From Flavobacteriales bacterium (GTDB lineage: Bacteria; Bacteroidota; Bacteroidia; Flavobacteriales_F; PHOS-HE28), in the NCBI GenBank assembly GCA_020852835.1, contig JADZAC010000026.1:1-64000 (forward strand): DNA of 64,000 bases, written 5' to 3'. Each line of letters begins with the position of its first letter. The stretch's first letter is position 1. The translations under genes were made by a program, and so were the position numbers. Shown here one piece after another: positions 7,888 through 16,421 of this stretch. The notes beneath the pieces were generated by a model. That model did no database searches. It was not told where the DNA came from and saw only the letters and a program-made list of their open reading frames with translations.

Positions 7888-9171
7888 ATGAGCGATACAA
7901 CGCCCCCAAACGACTTGTACACCCTGCAATCCTGGCTGGAAACCCCGGCCGACAGCGATTTTCCGTTGCAGAACATCCCCTTCGGCATCAGCTCCGGCAG
8001 CCACCACCCTCCCCGCCCCTGCACACGCATCGGCAACCAAGTGATCGACCTGCAACCGTTAGCCGCCGCAGGCCTCTTGGAGGGCCTGGGCATGGATGCC
8101 GCCGCGTTCGATGCCCCCGTGCTCAATGCGCTCATGGCCCATGGCAAAGCGGGCAGCCGCGCCTTGCGGCACCGGCTCATCCAGCTCTTCCGGGCGGATC
8201 ACGGCATGAATGACGCAACCTTGCGCCTGGTGCAAGCGGCCGTACAGCCGCTGGATGAGGTCACCATGCACCTGCCTGTGGCCATTGGCGATTACACCGA
8301 TTTCTACAGCAGCCGCGAACATGCCACCAACGTGGGTATCATGTTCCGCGGGCCCGAAAATGCGCTCATGCCCAACTGGCTGCACCTGCCGGTGGGCTAC
8401 CATGGCCGCGCCTCCTCCATCGTGGTGAGCGGCACCCCCATCCGCCGCCCCATGGGACAAATGCGCCCCAAGGCCGATGAGCCGCCCGTGTTCGGCCCGA
8501 GCAAGCAGTTGGACATCGAGCTGGAAACGGCCTTCATCACTTTCGAGGGCAAACCCTTGGGCGAACGCATCCCTGCGGCCGAAGCAGCAGACTTCATCTT
8601 CGGCATGGTGCTCTTCAACGACTGGAGCGCACGCGACATACAAAGCTGGGAGTACGTGCCCTTGGGCCCCTTCCTGGGCAAGAACTTCGGCAGCAGCATG
8701 AGCCCCTGGGTGGTGACCCTGGAGGCGCTGGAACCCTTCCGAACGCAGGGACCCCCTCAGCAACCCGAGCCACTGCCCTACCTGCGCACCGCCGGGGCGC
8801 AAGCCTTCGACATCCGCTTGGAGGCCGCGCTTAAGCCCAAGAACGGCGCCGAAAGCGTGATCTGCACCACCAACTTCAAGCACCTCTACTGGAACATGGC
8901 CCAGCAATTGGCCCACCACACCGTGAACGGCTGCAACGTGCGCTGTGGCGATGTGATGGCCAGCGGCACCATCAGCGGGCCCGCGCCGGACAGTTTCGGC
9001 AGCCTGCTGGAGCTCACTTGGCGCGGCACCAAGCCATTGAAGCTCCAGGACGGCAGTGAACGTAAATTCCTGGAAGACGGCGACACCATCGTGATCCGCG
9101 GCCACGCCGCACACCAGGGCTTGCGCATTGGCTTCGGTGAAGTGGCCGGCCAGATCCTGCCCGCCCAGTGA
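7888..9171 (+). CDS. fahA: Fumarylacetoacetase
   Basis: 427 aa, normal length. Hydrolyses 4-fumarylacetoacetate to fumarate and acetoacetate, the last step of tyrosine degradation; cytosolic. The N-terminal SH3-like domain (about 1-120) is followed by the catalytic FAH domain with DYTDFYSSREHATNVG (about 130-145), WLHLPVGYHGRASS, the metal-binding ELETAF and FNDWSARDIQSWEYVPLGPF (about 246-265). No other tyrosine-degradation gene lies nearby. The predicted mRNA has no leader (see promoter at 7876). Confidence 0.97.
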   Translation: MSDTTPPNDLYTLQSWLETPADSDFPLQNIPFGISSGSHHPPRPCTRIGNQVIDLQPLAAAGLLEGLGMDAAAFDAPVLNALMAHGKAGSRALRHRLIQLFRADHGMNDATLRLVQAAVQPLDEVTMHLPVAIGDYTDFYSSREHATNVGIMFRGPENALMPNWLHLPVGYHGRASSIVVSGTPIRRPMGQMRPKADEPPVFGPSKQLDIELETAFITFEGKPLGERIPAAEAADFIFGMVLFNDWSARDIQSWEYVPLGPFLGKNFGSSMSPWVVTLEALEPFRTQGPPQQPEPLPYLRTAGAQAFDIRLEAALKPKNGAESVICTTNFKHLYWNMAQQLAHHTVNGCNVRCGDVMASGTISGPAPDSFGSLLELTWRGTKPLKLQDGSERKFLEDGDTIVIRGHAAHQGLRIGFGEVAGQILPAQ

Positions 9172-9221
9172 TCCCCAGCCCCGCACCGCACCAACCGGAG
9201 CACCCCCCTGTGGACAACGCC

Positions 9222-9229
9222 TACTTTTG
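9222..9229 (+). promoter_or_regulatory. -7 element TACTTTTG of rel
   Basis: Exact match to TAnnTTTG ending 4 nt before the rel ATG. By the ffs spacing the transcript would begin at the start codon itself. No ribosome binding site is present upstream of the ATG. Confidence 0.65.
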
Positions 9230-9233
9230 AAGC

Positions 9234-11459
9234 ATGTCCGGCAGTACCGCCACCAAGTACACCATCGACCTGGAAGAGGAAAAGGAGGAGATCCTGCGCC
9301 GCTACCGCAGCCTGTTGCGCGCGGTGCGCGGGGAGCGTTCCGCCGAAAACACCCGCCTCATCCGCAAAGCCTTCAACATCGCCTTGGAGGCCCACAAGGA
9401 GCAGCGCCGTAAAAGCGGAGAGCCCTACATCTACCACCCCATCGCCGTGGCGCGCATTTGCGCGGAAGAGATCGGCCTGGGCGTTACCAGCGTGGTGGCC
9501 GCCCTGCTGCACGACACCGTGGAAGACACCGACCTTACCCTGGAAGATGTCCGCGACCTCTTCGGTGACACCGTGGCCACCATCATCGACGGGCTCACGA
9601 AGATCAGCGGGGTGAACTGGCAGACCGACAGCATGCAGGCGGAGAACTTCCGCAAGGTGCTGCTCACCTTGGCACAGGACGTGCGCGTGATCCTGATCAA
9701 GCTGGCCGACCGCCTGCACAACATGCGCACCCTGGACAGCATGAGCCGGGACAAGCAGATGAAGATCGCCAGCGAAACGCTCTTCCTCTACGCACCCTTG
9801 GCCCATCGCCTCGGGTTGTACAACATCAAAAGCGAACTGGAGGACCTCTCCCTGCGCGGCAAGGAACCCGAGGTATACCACGACATTGAACAGCGGCTGA
9901 AGAAAGGGGAAACCGTGCGCCGCCGGTTCATCAGCCGCTTCATCCTGCCCATTCGCGAGGCGCTGGAAAAGGAAGCCTTCGAATTCGAGATCAAAGGCCG
10001 CCCCAAAAGCATCTATAGCATCTGGCAGAAGATGCAGACCAAGGGCGTCACCTTCGAAGAAGTCTACGACCTCTTCGCCATCCGCATCATCGTGGACAGC
10101 AAGCCCGAGCTGGAGAAGGCCGACTGCTGGAAAGTGTACTCCATCGTCACCGACTACTACCAGCCCAGTCCCGACCGCTTGCGCGACTGGATCAGCATGC
10201 CCAAGGCCAACGGCTACGAGAGCCTGCATACCACGGTGATGAGCCCGGGCGGCAAATGGGTGGAGGTGCAGATCCGCAGCCGGCGCATGGACCAGGTGGC
10301 CGAAATGGGCCTGGCCGCCCATTACCGCTACAAGGGCGAAGAAGAGCACGTGCATGCCATGGAGGGCATGCTCAACAAGATCCGTGAACTGCTCAAGGAT
10401 CCCGGCAGCAGCGCCTTGGATTTTGTGAACGACTTCAAGCTCAACCTCTTCAACGACGTCATCATGGCCTTTACCCCCAAGGGGGAAATGCGCTCCCTGC
10501 CCGTGGGGGCCACCGCATTGGACTTTGCCTTCGACATCCACAGCCAGATCGGCCGCCGCTGCATAGGCGCCAAAGTGAACCACAAGCTGGTGCCCATGAG
10601 CCAGCCCCTGCGCAACGGCGACCAGGTGGAGATCATCACCAGCCGCAAGCAGCAGCCCAAGGAAGAGTGGCTCAACTATGTGGTCACGGCCAGTGCCCGC
10701 CACAAGATCAAGCAGGCCTTGCGCGACCAGAAACGCAAGCTGGCCACCGTGGGCCGCGAGGCCGTGCAGCACAAGCTGCGCGCATGGGGAGCCAAGGTCA
10801 ACGACGAGAACATCGCCATACTGGCCGATCACCTGCTGGCCTCATCGCCGGCCGACCTGTATTGGAAAGTGGCGCGCGAACGGCACAACCTGGAAACCAT
10901 GCCGACGCCCCCGATGAAGAACGGCCGGCTGATGCTGCCCAAGGGCATCCGGCCCAAGGATGAGCGCCCCTTGGAAGAGATCGTGGCCGAGATCCGAGGC
11001 ACCTCCGGCGGCACCTTCACCATAGGCGATGAGCTGCGCAGCATGGAATACAAGCTCTCGCCCTGCTGCCATCCCATCCCGGGCGATGACGTCTTCGGCT
11101 TCCTCACGCCCAACGATGGCATCCGCATCCACCGCGTCAACTGCCACAACGCCGTGCAGCTCATGAGCAACTTTGCCATGCGCATCGTCAAAGCCCGGTG
11201 GAAAGGCAAGGACAGCATGGAGTTCCTTGCGGGCATCCAGTTCAGCGGCATCGATGCCGTAGGCCTGGTGAACCGCATCACCACCATCATCAGCCACGAG
11301 AACAACGTGAACATGCGCAGCATCAGCTTCGAGAGCAAGGACGGCATCTTCGAAGGCAAGGTGATGGCCTACGTGCACAGCGCCGACCACCTGCACTCCT
11401 TGGTGGAGAAGCTGCGCAGCGTGCCCGAGGTGCGCCGCGTGGAGCGCATCGACCATTGA
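9234..11459 (+). CDS. rel: Bifunctional (p)ppGpp synthetase/hydrolase (long RSH)
   Basis: 741 aa. Makes and degrades the stringent-response alarmone. Order: HD hydrolase domain with HDTVEDT (His93-Asp94), which suggests the hydrolase is active; synthetase domain (about 230-370) with IKGRPKSIYSIWQKM and VYDLFAIRII; TGS domain (about 405-465, VIMAFTPKGEMRSLP); zinc-finger-like segment SPCCHPIPGDDVFGF; and C-terminal ACT domain (about 665-741). Equivalent to the single Rel/SpoT enzyme typical of Bacteroidota. The predicted promoter abuts the start codon, so the message is likely leaderless, notable for a global regulator. Confidence 0.96.
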   Translation: MSGSTATKYTIDLEEEKEEILRRYRSLLRAVRGERSAENTRLIRKAFNIALEAHKEQRRKSGEPYIYHPIAVARICAEEIGLGVTSVVAALLHDTVEDTDLTLEDVRDLFGDTVATIIDGLTKISGVNWQTDSMQAENFRKVLLTLAQDVRVILIKLADRLHNMRTLDSMSRDKQMKIASETLFLYAPLAHRLGLYNIKSELEDLSLRGKEPEVYHDIEQRLKKGETVRRRFISRFILPIREALEKEAFEFEIKGRPKSIYSIWQKMQTKGVTFEEVYDLFAIRIIVDSKPELEKADCWKVYSIVTDYYQPSPDRLRDWISMPKANGYESLHTTVMSPGGKWVEVQIRSRRMDQVAEMGLAAHYRYKGEEEHVHAMEGMLNKIRELLKDPGSSALDFVNDFKLNLFNDVIMAFTPKGEMRSLPVGATALDFAFDIHSQIGRRCIGAKVNHKLVPMSQPLRNGDQVEIITSRKQQPKEEWLNYVVTASARHKIKQALRDQKRKLATVGREAVQHKLRAWGAKVNDENIAILADHLLASSPADLYWKVARERHNLETMPTPPMKNGRLMLPKGIRPKDERPLEEIVAEIRGTSGGTFTIGDELRSMEYKLSPCCHPIPGDDVFGFLTPNDGIRIHRVNCHNAVQLMSNFAMRIVKARWKGKDSMEFLAGIQFSGIDAVGLVNRITTIISHENNVNMRSISFESKDGIFEGKVMAYVHSADHLHSLVEKLRSVPEVRRVERIDH

Positions 11460-11608
11460 TCCGTTGATCCCCCCAACAGGCTGCACCGCCTGCGGTGGAG
11501 TGCTGCCTGCAGCGCTTGGTGAGCTGCAAACCTTCCGTCATTGAGTTAAATGGCGCTCAGCGGAAGGCGCGGGGCAACCAGCAATTGCGGCCTGCGGCCT
11601 CGCACCCG

Positions 11609-12019
11609 CTAATCCCTCGGATACTTGTGCGGGTCCTGGTGGTCCTCCTCGATCTTCATCTTCACCGACCACATCTTCAAGCCCAGCATGGCCAGTTCGC
11701 GGCGGCCCTCGCGCAGCAGCCACTGCAGCGCGGCTTCATCCCCGCCGCATTCCGCCACCTTGCGCAGCACCTGCATGCCGTGGGCGTCCAGCCAGTCCAA
11801 AGCCTGCTCATCGCCCTCAATGCCGCGGATCACGGCCATCAAGTGCGGGTGCCCATGGTCCATGAGCCATTGGCGTGCATCGGGTTTCAGGTGCAGCGCG
11901 AAAACGAAGATGCCCAGCTCGGGATAACCGTTGCGGATCAACCAGTCGCGGATGCCCGAATGGCCCGAGATGGCCTCGCCCCAAGCCACCAGCACCTTGG
12001 CCGGATATTCCATGCGCAT
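11609..12019 (-). CDS. Conserved hypothetical cytosolic protein
   Basis: 136 aa from the ATG at 12019 (MRMEYPAKV); an in-frame ATG two codons on (12013) is an alternative, and the track start at 12070 lies before the promoter. It is soluble, with no signal peptide and a run of predicted helices (DWLIRNGYPELGIFVFAL, QWLMDHGHPHLMAVIRGI, ALQWLLREGRREL) suggesting a small helical-repeat fold. I do not recognise a family with known function. It is divergent from the TPR gene and has its own TAACTTCA element. Confidence 0.75.
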   Translation of the reverse strand: MRMEYPAKVLVAWGEAISGHSGIRDWLIRNGYPELGIFVFALHLKPDARQWLMDHGHPHLMAVIRGIEGDEQALDWLDAHGMQVLRKVAECGGDEAALQWLLREGRRELAMLGLKMWSVKMKIEEDHQDPHKYPRD

Positions 12020-12025
12020 GCGGCG

Positions 12026-12033
12026 TGAAGTTA
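12026..12033 (-). promoter_or_regulatory. -7-like element TAACTTCA of the hypothetical gene
   Basis: Lies 6 nt before the ATG at 12019 on the minus strand (plus strand reads TGAAGTTA). It favours 12019 or 12013 over the upstream start. Confidence 0.45.
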
Positions 12034-12132
12034 CCCCTGTTGGCCCATCGGGTGCCGGACACGCGCCCATGTCGCCGCAGGGGCTGCCGGTTGCCCCATG
12101 GCCTCCCGCACAATAGCCTCGGCCATGCCCGT

Positions 12133-12140
12133 TACCTTCG
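12133..12140 (+). promoter_or_regulatory. -7 element TACCTTCG of the TPR gene
   Basis: Close match to TAnnTTTG followed by exactly CCCC and then the ATG at 12145. It predicts a transcript starting at the ATG and rules against the 90-codon upstream extension in the ORF track. Confidence 0.55.
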
Positions 12141-12144
12141 CCCC

Positions 12145-13173
12145 ATGCGTTCCTCCCTGCTCATCGCCTTGCTGTCCGCTCCGTTGCTGCTGCTGGGCCA
12201 ATCGACCGCCAACAAGGAACGCAAAGTGCGGTCCCAACTGGCCCGGGGCAAGGCCTATGCCGCGGCCCGCAACGCCACGGCCATGCTGCTCAAGGGCGGC
12301 CATCCGGAATTCCTGGCATTGCGCGCCCAAGCCTACAACAGCATCGGCGAGCATGGCAAGGCCGAGGTGGATGCCCGCGCCGCCATGCAGCAGCTGCCGG
12401 CCAACCCGGAGGGCCTGTTACAGTTGGCCTTGGCCGAAAAAGGGCAAGGACGGCTGGACAGTGCCAGCATCCACCTGCAGCAATTGCAACAACGGCAACC
12501 CGGCCCGGATGCCCGCTACCAGCTGGCCCTGGTGCAACGATCACAAGGCCGGCCCAAGGAGGCCATGGCCACGGTGAACGGCGCCTTGGCGGCGGATACC
12601 ACTGCGGGATCACCTGCTTCCGCCAAACTGCACCGCGTGAAAGGCGAGCTGGCCGCCATGCTGGGTGACACGGCCCTGGCCCAACGTGAGCTTGACCATG
12701 CCATTGCCTTGGCCCCGGAGGATCCCGTGAACTACAATAGCCGGGGCTACTTCGTACATGCCTGGCAGGGCGACCACGCAGGTGCCATCCGTGATTATGA
12801 CCGGGCACTGAAGCTCAACCCCAACTACAGCTATGCCTTCAACAACCGCGGTTGGAGCCGCTACAAGCTGGGGGAAACCGCAGCGGCCATCAAGGACATC
12901 GAGCGCGCCAAGCGGCGCAAGGCGCACAATCCGTTCGTCTACCGCAACTTGGGCGTGATCGCCCTGGAAACCGGCGACACGGCCAAGGCGTGCACCTTGC
13001 TGCGCCAAGCCCTCGATGAGGGCTTCACCGCACTGTACGGCACCGAGGTGGAAGAGCTCATGGCAACCAGCTGCGCCAACAACGGCAAGCCCGCAAAAGC
13101 CCCGGCGGCACTGCAGCCGGCGGAACAGCCCGGCAAGAAAGCCGTAACACCACGCACCAACGCACCCGAATGA
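12145..13173 (+). CDS. Exported tetratricopeptide-repeat protein
   Basis: 342 aa; start set by the promoter and by the signal peptide (MRSSLLIALLSAPLLLLGQS) that begins there. TPR units fill most of the chain; the clearest are YNSRGYFVHAWQGDHAGAIR (about 198-217) and YAFNNRGWSRYKLGETAAAI (about 230-249), with the classic [WLF]-x-x-[LIM]-G-[NR] spacing. The C-terminus is Ala/Pro/Lys-rich. A periplasmic scaffold role is likely, partners unknown. Its stop overlaps the next gene's ATG (ATGA), so the two are probably cotranslated although their functions look unrelated. Confidence 0.85.
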   Translation: MRSSLLIALLSAPLLLLGQSTANKERKVRSQLARGKAYAAARNATAMLLKGGHPEFLALRAQAYNSIGEHGKAEVDARAAMQQLPANPEGLLQLALAEKGQGRLDSASIHLQQLQQRQPGPDARYQLALVQRSQGRPKEAMATVNGALAADTTAGSPASAKLHRVKGELAAMLGDTALAQRELDHAIALAPEDPVNYNSRGYFVHAWQGDHAGAIRDYDRALKLNPNYSYAFNNRGWSRYKLGETAAAIKDIERAKRRKAHNPFVYRNLGVIALETGDTAKACTLLRQALDEGFTALYGTEVEELMATSCANNGKPAKAPAALQPAEQPGKKAVTPRTNAPE

Positions 13174-14051
13174 TGCAACCTGCCGCTACCATGCTGCGCG
13201 AAGGCGCGCTCAAGGGAAACGTGATCGTGGTCACCGGTGGAGGCACCGGGCTGGGCCGCAGCATGGCCGAAACCTTCCTGCGCCTGGGTGCGCAGGTGTG
13301 CATCACCAGCCGCAAGCTGGAGGTGTTGCAGGCCACCGCCGCCGAAATGGAGAAAACCACCGGGGGCACAGTGCTGCCCGTGGCCTGCGATGTGCGCAAA
13401 TGGCAGGATGTGGACCAACTGCTGGCAGCCGTGCTGGCGCGGTTCGGCCGGGTGGACGCCCTGGTGAACAATGCCGCGGGCAACTTCATCAGCCCCACCG
13501 AACGCCTCAGCACCAAGGCCTTCGAAACCATCATCGGCATCGTGCTCATGGGCACGGTGAACTGCACCCTGGCCTTCGGCAAACATTGGATCGCCAAGGG
13601 GGAACCCGGCAAGCGCGTGCTCAACATCACCACCACCTATGCCTGGACCGGCAGCGCTTACGTGGTGCCCAGTGCCTGCGCCAAGGCGGGTGTACTGGCC
13701 TTGACCCGTTCGCTGGCCGTGGAATGGGCCAAATACGGCATCCGGACGAATGCCATCGCCCCGGGCCCGTTCCCCACCAAGGGCGCTTGGCAGCGCCTGC
13801 TGCCCGGCGAGCTCGCCGAACAGTTCGACATGGCCAAACAAGTGCCCCTGGCACGCGTGGGCGAACACCGCGAACTGGCCGACCTGGCCTCCTTCCTGGT
13901 TTCGGACTACAGCGGCTACATCAACGGGGAGGTGATCACCATCGACGGCGGGGAATGGCTCAAAGGGGCCGGCCAGTTCAACATGCTCGAACAACTGGAC
14001 CCCGCCATGTGGGATGCCATTGAACGCATGGTGCGCAACGTTAAAAGCTGA
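13170..14051 (+). CDS. 2,4-dienoyl-CoA reductase-type SDR oxidoreductase
   Basis: 293 aa. NAD(P)-binding TGGGTGLGRSMAE (about 25-37) and NNAAGNF. The active-site segment reads VVPSACAKAG, with Ser where classical SDRs have Tyr in YxxxK; mitochondrial DECR1 has the same PSASAKAG layout and a different catalytic Tyr, so this is the DECR class and not a broken enzyme. Expected reaction: NADPH-dependent reduction of 2,4-dienoyl-CoA in unsaturated fatty acid oxidation. Start ATG at 13170 overlaps the TPR stop; 13173 (next codon) is possible. Confidence 0.88.
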   Translation: MMQPAATMLREGALKGNVIVVTGGGTGLGRSMAETFLRLGAQVCITSRKLEVLQATAAEMEKTTGGTVLPVACDVRKWQDVDQLLAAVLARFGRVDALVNNAAGNFISPTERLSTKAFETIIGIVLMGTVNCTLAFGKHWIAKGEPGKRVLNITTTYAWTGSAYVVPSACAKAGVLALTRSLAVEWAKYGIRTNAIAPGPFPTKGAWQRLLPGELAEQFDMAKQVPLARVGEHRELADLASFLVSDYSGYINGEVITIDGGEWLKGAGQFNMLEQLDPAMWDAIERMVRNVKS

Positions 14052-14105
14052 AAACACCGCATCCCGAACTGACCAAAGTCCGTATTGCGGTCCTCAAAGC
14101 CCAGT

Positions 14106-14113
14106 TACCTTCG
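14106..14113 (+). promoter_or_regulatory. -7 element TACCTTCG of the Spy-like gene
   Basis: 21 nt before the ATG at 14135, giving a predicted leader of about 17 nt. Confidence 0.5.
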
Positions 14114-14134
14114 TACCAATAAACCAAACTGCCC

Positions 14135-14614
14135 ATGAGGACGATCAAATTGTTTGCAGCCGCCGTACTGATCAGCGCAGCCACCGTGGCAACTGCCCAA
14201 TCGGAGAAAGACGTGAAAGCCTGTGCGGACATGGCCAAGGCCAAAGCCGAGCTGCTCACCAAGGAGCTCTCCTTGAGCACCGAACAAGCCGCCAAGGTCA
14301 ATGACCTGCTGGCCAACAACGAAAAGGAACTGGTGGGCATGCGCGGCCATTGCGAAATGATGGATGCCAAGGCCAAAAAGGCCGATGAATCCACCTATGC
14401 CTCCATCAACGAGCTGCTGGACGAGAAACAGCAGGCCCGGTTCAAAGAGGTGCGTGCTTCGGGCAAGCTGGAATCCTGCGGCAAAGAAGGTGGCAAGGGT
14501 TGCTGCTCCGGCAAGCAGGAACCCAAGGCGGACAAAGGCGCCAAGAGCTGCTGCTCCGGTAAAAAAGATGCCAAGGCCGACGCGGGCACCAAGGATGCCA
14601 GATCCAACCAGTGA
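14135..14614 (+). CDS. Small periplasmic Spy/LTXXQ-like protein with CCSGK tail
   Basis: 159 aa with a clear signal peptide (MRTIKLFAAAVLISAATVATAQ). The mature protein is helical and charged, with LSLSTEQAAKVNDLLANNEK (about 45-64) resembling the LTxxQ core of Spy/CpxP-type periplasmic chaperones. The last 45 residues are unusual: Lys-rich with two CCSGK motifs (GKGCCSGKQ, AKSCCSGKK). Paired cysteines suggest metal binding or disulfides; this is inference. A strong hairpin follows the stop. Confidence 0.75.
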   Translation: MRTIKLFAAAVLISAATVATAQSEKDVKACADMAKAKAELLTKELSLSTEQAAKVNDLLANNEKELVGMRGHCEMMDAKAKKADESTYASINELLDEKQQARFKEVRASGKLESCGKEGGKGCCSGKQEPKADKGAKSCCSGKKDAKADAGTKDARSNQ

Positions 14615-14635
14615 ACCGCGCGCAACAACAACCAT

Positions 14636-14680
14636 CCCCCAACAAGAAGGGCCGCTGCGAGCGGCCCTTCTTGTTGGGGG
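14636..14680. terminator. 21-bp perfect hairpin between convergent genes
   Basis: CCCCCAACAAGAAGGGCCGCT (one base beyond 20 overall) pairs perfectly with its reverse complement across a 3-nt GCG loop. It sits between a plus-strand stop (14614) and a minus-strand stop (14691), so it can serve both directions. There is no long T-run; the arms carry TTCTTGTT. Confidence 0.75.
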
Positions 14681-14690
14681 AACCCACCGT

Positions 14691-15539
14691 TCAGTCCACT
14701 TGCACCACCAAGTATTTTGACAGGCTCCAGAAGGCTGCCGGGTCTTTGATGGTAAGGCTTTCCACGCGCTCCTTGCCTACCAGCTCATAGCTGCCCGCAG
14801 GGTGTGTGGTGATCAGTTTGGCCTTCTTGGCATCCAAGGGCAGGGAGCTGAACTTGGTGATGTCCACCTCCTTGAAGTAGGCTTTGTTCAGGTCGGTCGT
14901 CTTCAGCTTGTTCACGCTGCCGATGCCGACCACCCCGCCTTCCTTGCTGAGGATGTTGTTGTCGCGCAGCTCCTTCTGGGTGCCCACGCAATACCAGGCC
15001 GCATTCAGTTCAGCCTGCTGCTGGTTGGCCTGCTGCTCCTTGTCCTGGTACATCTGGATCATGCTGGCCAAGGAGGCGTTGGTGCTGGCCAGCTGCTCCT
15101 TGATCGCGCCGATCTCCTGGTCCTTTTCGCCGATGGCCAGTTCCAGGCTTGCAATGGTCTTGGCCAGTTCCGACAGCCGGGCATCATCCGCCGCTGCGCT
15201 CTTTTTCATGCGCGCAATGATCTTCCGGTTGGCGTTCAGCAAGGAATCAATGGCCCGCAAGTCGCCCACGATGCCTTGCTCCATGGTGGTGCCGCTTTCC
15301 ACCGACTGGCTGCCAGCTGGCAGCAGGCCTTGCTTCTCGCGGATCAACCGCAAGTTCTCCGTGATCCGGTTAAAGGCCCCGAACATGTCGTTGATGGTGG
15401 AATCCTTCAAGCTGCTCTCATTGGCCACGGCAGACTTGTCCATTTCTAGCTGCTTGTATTCCTCGCTCTGGGTGGGGTCATTCTTGCAGGCGGTCAACAA
15501 GACCAGCAGTACCATGCAAAATTTCAGGATCCTGTTCAT
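14691..15539 (-). CDS. Coiled-coil lipoprotein, unknown function
   Basis: 282 aa from MNRILKFCMVLLVLLTACKN, a lipoprotein signal with Cys at about 18; the track start (15701) adds an unlikely 54 residues. Residues about 30-200 are a long coiled coil (SELAKTIASLELAIGEKDQE, EQLASTNASLASMIQMYQDK). The C-terminal 90 residues form a compact domain (YCVGTQKELRDNNILSKEGG...). I know similar lipoproteins in Bacteroidota only as uncharacterised. Probably periplasmic and envelope-anchored. Confidence 0.8.
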   Translation of the reverse strand: MNRILKFCMVLLVLLTACKNDPTQSEEYKQLEMDKSAVANESSLKDSTINDMFGAFNRITENLRLIREKQGLLPAGSQSVESGTTMEQGIVGDLRAIDSLLNANRKIIARMKKSAAADDARLSELAKTIASLELAIGEKDQEIGAIKEQLASTNASLASMIQMYQDKEQQANQQQAELNAAWYCVGTQKELRDNNILSKEGGVVGIGSVNKLKTTDLNKAYFKEVDITKFSSLPLDAKKAKLITTHPAGSYELVGKERVESLTIKDPAAFWSLSKYLVVQVD

Positions 15540-15659
15540 GATCAGTGTGTAGGTGTTTGTGCGTGCATGGCCAACGCCATTGCGGCCTGCAAAGGTGCGG
15601 CTTTGTTGCGGCCGTGGAACGCGGCTGCGGAAAATTTCGTAGGAACCGCGCCCGATCCG

Positions 15660-15667
15660 CATATTTG
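15660..15667 (+). promoter_or_regulatory. -7-like element CATATTTG
   Basis: 19 nt before the ATG at 15687, the commonest spacing in this window. Confidence 0.4.
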
Positions 15668-15686
15668 GAAAGTTGATGGCCCGGCA

Positions 15687-16421
15687 ATGAACATCCGTCA
15701 CGCACTGATTGTTCGCTTGGCGGCGGCGATGATCGCTGCCGGGGGGGTGCTGCCGGTGGCCGCCCAGGGCAAGCGGGGCAGCCTTACCCGGGATTTCGGC
15801 AAGCTCTCGGCAAAGGAGCGCTCCAAGATCGCGGCCCGCGAGGCCCAGGAATCAGCCGCTGACACCGCGTACCAGCGCATCATGCGCCATGGCGACCAGG
15901 CTTTTCAAGCCAAACAATATGCGCAGGCATTGGCCTTGTTTGAACAAGCACGCGACCTGAGGCCCTACAACGTATACCCGAAGGTGAAGGTGGAGGACCT
16001 CCAAGCACTGATCAAACAGCAGGAGGCCCGCACCTCCGTGCCGGCAGCTGCCCCTGCACAACCATCATCCCTGCACACGCAACCCCCTCCTGTAGAGCAG
16101 CCCCCCCCCCGGCCGGTTTCCCCTCCCGCCCCTGCGGCACCACCCCGGCGGGTTGAACCTCCCCGGCCCGAAGAGCCCTCCCAACCAGTAAGCAGGCCGC
16201 ACAGCCGGCTCTCACCGGGATCGACGGTCCAAGCCCGTCCGGATGGCGTCCAGGAACGCATCTACCGCGAGGCCGGCGCCATCGTGGTGGAGCGCACGGT
16301 ATGGGAAGAAGGCGCACCGTTGATCTATAAAAAAGTGGTGCACCCATCGGGGCAAACGTTCTACTTCCAAGGGAGCCAGGCCATCACTGCCCGGCAGTGG
16401 GCCACTCGTTTCACGGAATAG
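15687..16421 (+). CDS. Exported protein with proline-rich linker
   Basis: 244 aa from MNIRHALIVRLAAAM (signal peptide), chosen over the track's 15567, which lies before the promoter. A helical TPR-like part follows (about 50-110: GDQAFQAKQYAQALALFEQA). The middle (about 115-180) is a Pro-rich linker (PPPVEQPPPRPVSPPAPAAP). The C-terminal 60 residues form a small domain ending QGSQAITARQWATRF. A two-domain periplasmic protein with a long extended spacer is likely; function unknown. Its 3' end overlaps the convergent SiaC-like gene by 11 nt. Confidence 0.75.
   Translation: MNIRHALIVRLAAAMIAAGGVLPVAAQGKRGSLTRDFGKLSAKERSKIAAREAQESAADTAYQRIMRHGDQAFQAKQYAQALALFEQARDLRPYNVYPKVKVEDLQALIKQQEARTSVPAAAPAQPSSLHTQPPPVEQPPPRPVSPPAPAAPPRRVEPPRPEEPSQPVSRPHSRLSPGSTVQARPDGVQERIYREAGAIVVERTVWEEGAPLIYKKVVHPSGQTFYFQGSQAITARQWATRFTE

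Noticed and set aside
8886-10832. 648-aa minus-strand ORF
   Set aside because: It lies antisense to rel and fah, both with clear domains; its Gly/Val/His-rich, low-complexity translation is the usual shadow of GC-rich codons.
13600-13720. Broken SDR active site in the dienoyl-CoA reductase gene (Tyr missing)
   Set aside because: The PSACAKAG layout is normal for DECR-type reductases, which use another Tyr.
14636-14680. Long hairpin as a possible regulatory RNA or mobile element end
   Set aside because: Position between two convergent stops is best explained by bidirectional termination.
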